The translations under genes were made by a program, and so were the position numbers. DNA of 64,000 bases from DATARH01 sp036268075 (GTDB lineage: Bacteria > Pseudomonadota > Alphaproteobacteria > ATCC43930 > CGMCC-115725). Of the stretch, positions 62,816 through 64,000 are shown one piece after another. How positions within the stretch are numbered: the first letter of the stretch is position 1; every line of letters starts with the position of its first letter. A model generated the notes under the pieces. That model made no database searches. It saw only the letters and a list, made by a program, of their open reading frames with translations, and was not told the DNA's origin. The DNA lies in contig DATAUV010000075.1 in the NCBI GenBank assembly GCA_036268075.1, positions 37,109 through 101,108 on the forward strand. The letters run 5' to 3'.

Positions 62816-64000
62816 CAGGGTAGCGGGCCGAACCTCGGCGGCGGGACGCGCCGCCTCGAGGCGGCCTCATATGCCGACGCGATCTTGAGCAGCACATCCT
62901 CGCGTCCCGGCTCGGCGCGGAACACGAGAGAGAACGGCAGGCCCGGCTGGGGTAGGATGGTCGGGCCGGGGGCGGGGCCGGTGATGTAGCGGGTTCCGTC
63001 GTCGGCGAGCTTGAAGACCGGGTCGTAGACCGTCGTCACGTATCCGGCCGGCACCAGCATTTCGGTCAGGCCGGCGTTGGGGCCGTACATTGTTTCGGGG
63101 CGGAGGTTGCCGCCGCCGCCTTGGGGGTCGTGGGCGCCGCCGATCTTGGCGGGGGGCAGCGGCGTGTGCAGGCGCACGAGCGCGTCGAGGCGGTTTTCCA
63201 GGATCACCATCATGTCGAGCCGGCGCAGCAATTCGCGCAGCATGATGCGCTCGTCGACCCCCTGCCGGCCGCCGAGCTTGTTGCGCGGGTCCTCGACCTC
63301 CTCCCAGTTGCGGAAGGCGGCGCGACCGTCATCGCCCCAGAATTTCGAACGGGCGTTGAGCGCGGCGAAATCGTCGAGCGTCTCGCTGAAGCCGCGCGCC
63401 GTCCAATCGGCGGCACGGCGCCCAAGATATTGCGGGATGTGGAAGCGGAAGCTCATCGCCAGTTCCTGGTCCTGGATCGTGGCGATGTCGAGATTGCGCG
63501 GCGGCTCGACCCGCCCCTCGGCGAGCGCGACGCAGTAATCGATCGGCGCCATCGTCCCGGAACCGAAGAATTTTCCCGATGCGAATTCGGTGCGGCGGAT
63601 CGCGGCGGCGAATTCCTTGAACACCGGCTCCCCGTCGCGGCCCAGCCGGAACAGCAGATCGGGCATGAACACCGGCACCAGCTTGGCGAGCGCGCGGCGG
63701 AAATCCGGGTTCATCTGTTCGATGTCCGGGTCGGGCTGCCAATGCGGGTCGCTCGACTCGACAAGCGTCGCGCCGAGCTGTTGCCCGAGCACCGATTTGA
63801 TCTCGGCCGCGGCGGCGCGCGAGATCGGCTCCGCCGCCTGGTCGCCGGGCCGCAAGCGCATCGACTCGCGGATAATGCCGATGCGCATGCCTTTGAGCGA
63901 GGCCGGCGGCGCGGCATGGCGGGCATAGCCGCCCGCCAGCAGCGCCGAGCGCGGCACCGTCGTGTAGATGTCGCGCGGGTCGTAATATTGCGTACCGCAG
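62815..64000 (-). CDS. Amidase signature family protein, N-terminal part missing
   Basis: The frame is open to the right edge of the window, so the N-terminal part, including the catalytic Ser-Ser-Lys region, lies outside. The visible 395 residues include YYDPRDIYTTVPRSALLAGG, MDYC-type segments such as APIDYCVALAEGR, ENRLDALVRLHTPLPPAK and a closing AGYVTTVYDP and GLPFSLVFRAEPGREDVLLK. These resemble the C-terminal half of amidase-family hydrolases. It heads an operon with the DUF6883- and DUF4926-like genes. Confidence 0.8.
   Translation of the reverse strand, partial: CGTQYYDPRDIYTTVPRSALLAGGYARHAAPPASLKGMRIGIIRESMRLRPGDQAAEPISRAAAAEIKSVLGQQLGATLVESSDPHWQPDPDIEQMNPDFRRALAKLVPVFMPDLLFRLGRDGEPVFKEFAAAIRRTEFASGKFFGSGTMAPIDYCVALAEGRVEPPRNLDIATIQDQELAMSFRFHIPQYLGRRAADWTARGFSETLDDFAALNARSKFWGDDGRAAFRNWEEVEDPRNKLGGRQGVDERIMLRELLRRLDMMVILENRLDALVRLHTPLPPAKIGGAHDPQGGGGNLRPETMYGPNAGLTEMLVPAGYVTTVYDPVFKLADDGTRYITGPAPGPTILPQPGLPFSLVFRAEPGREDVLLKIASAYEAASRRRVPPPRFGPLP

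Overview
The window is high-GC, densely packed DNA from an alphaproteobacterium, probably of the Rhodospirillales/Hyphomicrobiales side. The evidence is gene content and order: a ChvI/ChvG two-component pair next to a short HprK and a regulatory PTS (EIIA-Man, HPr, EI), ahcY, a DivL-type kinase with tyrosine at the phosphoacceptor site, tsaE-amgK-murU-addB-addA-trxA, folC-accD-trpA-trpB, trpF-lapA-ihfB-rpsA-cmk-aroA, and a FYDLN-acid protein beside tRNA-Ala. Species cannot be named from sequence alone.

Layout. 1-8.3 kb: rightward accessory metabolic genes (MFS transporter cut by the window edge, GMC oxidoreductase, a frameshifted pyroglutamyl peptidase, SDR, a duplicated dimeric alpha/beta-barrel protein, YdcF-like protein, Rieske oxygenase, glycosyltransferase plus TVP38-like membrane protein). 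8.3-12.9 kb: leftward glycolate oxidase operon glcD-glcE-glcF with a HigB/HigA toxin-antitoxin pair between glcD and glcE. 13-16 kb: rpmJ (L36), a VapBC pair with an operator-like palindrome, an aminotransferase and a HAD hydrolase. 16-17.6 kb: three exported Gly/Ser/Ala-rich proteins. 17.9-23.2 kb: phosphoesterase, enolase-superfamily enzyme, pckA, HugZ-like protein. 23.3-32.8 kb: chvI-chvG-hprK-manX-ptsH-ptsI, then ahcY and divL. 33-42.9 kb: ferredoxin-NADP reductase (leftward), then the overlapping run tsaE-amgK-murU-addB-addA-trxA. 43-57.6 kb: leftward core block aroA-cmk-rpsA-ihfB-lapA-trpF-trpB-trpA-accD-folC, interrupted by accessory DNA between trpF and trpB, by a VOC gene between trpA and accD, and by an AT-richer replacement at cmk. 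57.6-64 kb: methyltransferase, FYDLN protein, tRNA-Ala(GGC), MmgE/PrpD protein, nucleotidyltransferase, and an operon of amidase (cut by the window edge), DUF6883-like, DUF4926-like and an unknown protein.

How the genes work together. The ChvGI-HprK-PTS genes form a sensory/regulatory circuit without sugar permeases. amgK-murU recycle cell-wall sugars; addAB repair double-strand breaks; ahcY clears S-adenosylhomocysteine and has a palindrome in its promoter spacer. The most notable features are (1) the apparent replacement of native cmk by a foreign complete cmk plus a dCTP-deaminase-like gene, with the native 3' end left as a remnant; (2) higBA built into the glcDEF operon with start/stop overlap; (3) the palindromic ahcY promoter; (4) several families of dispersed palindromic repeats, one copy of which supplies the stop codons of two convergent genes; and (5) in-frame 15-bp tandem repeats in ptsH and in a DEAD-box helicase.
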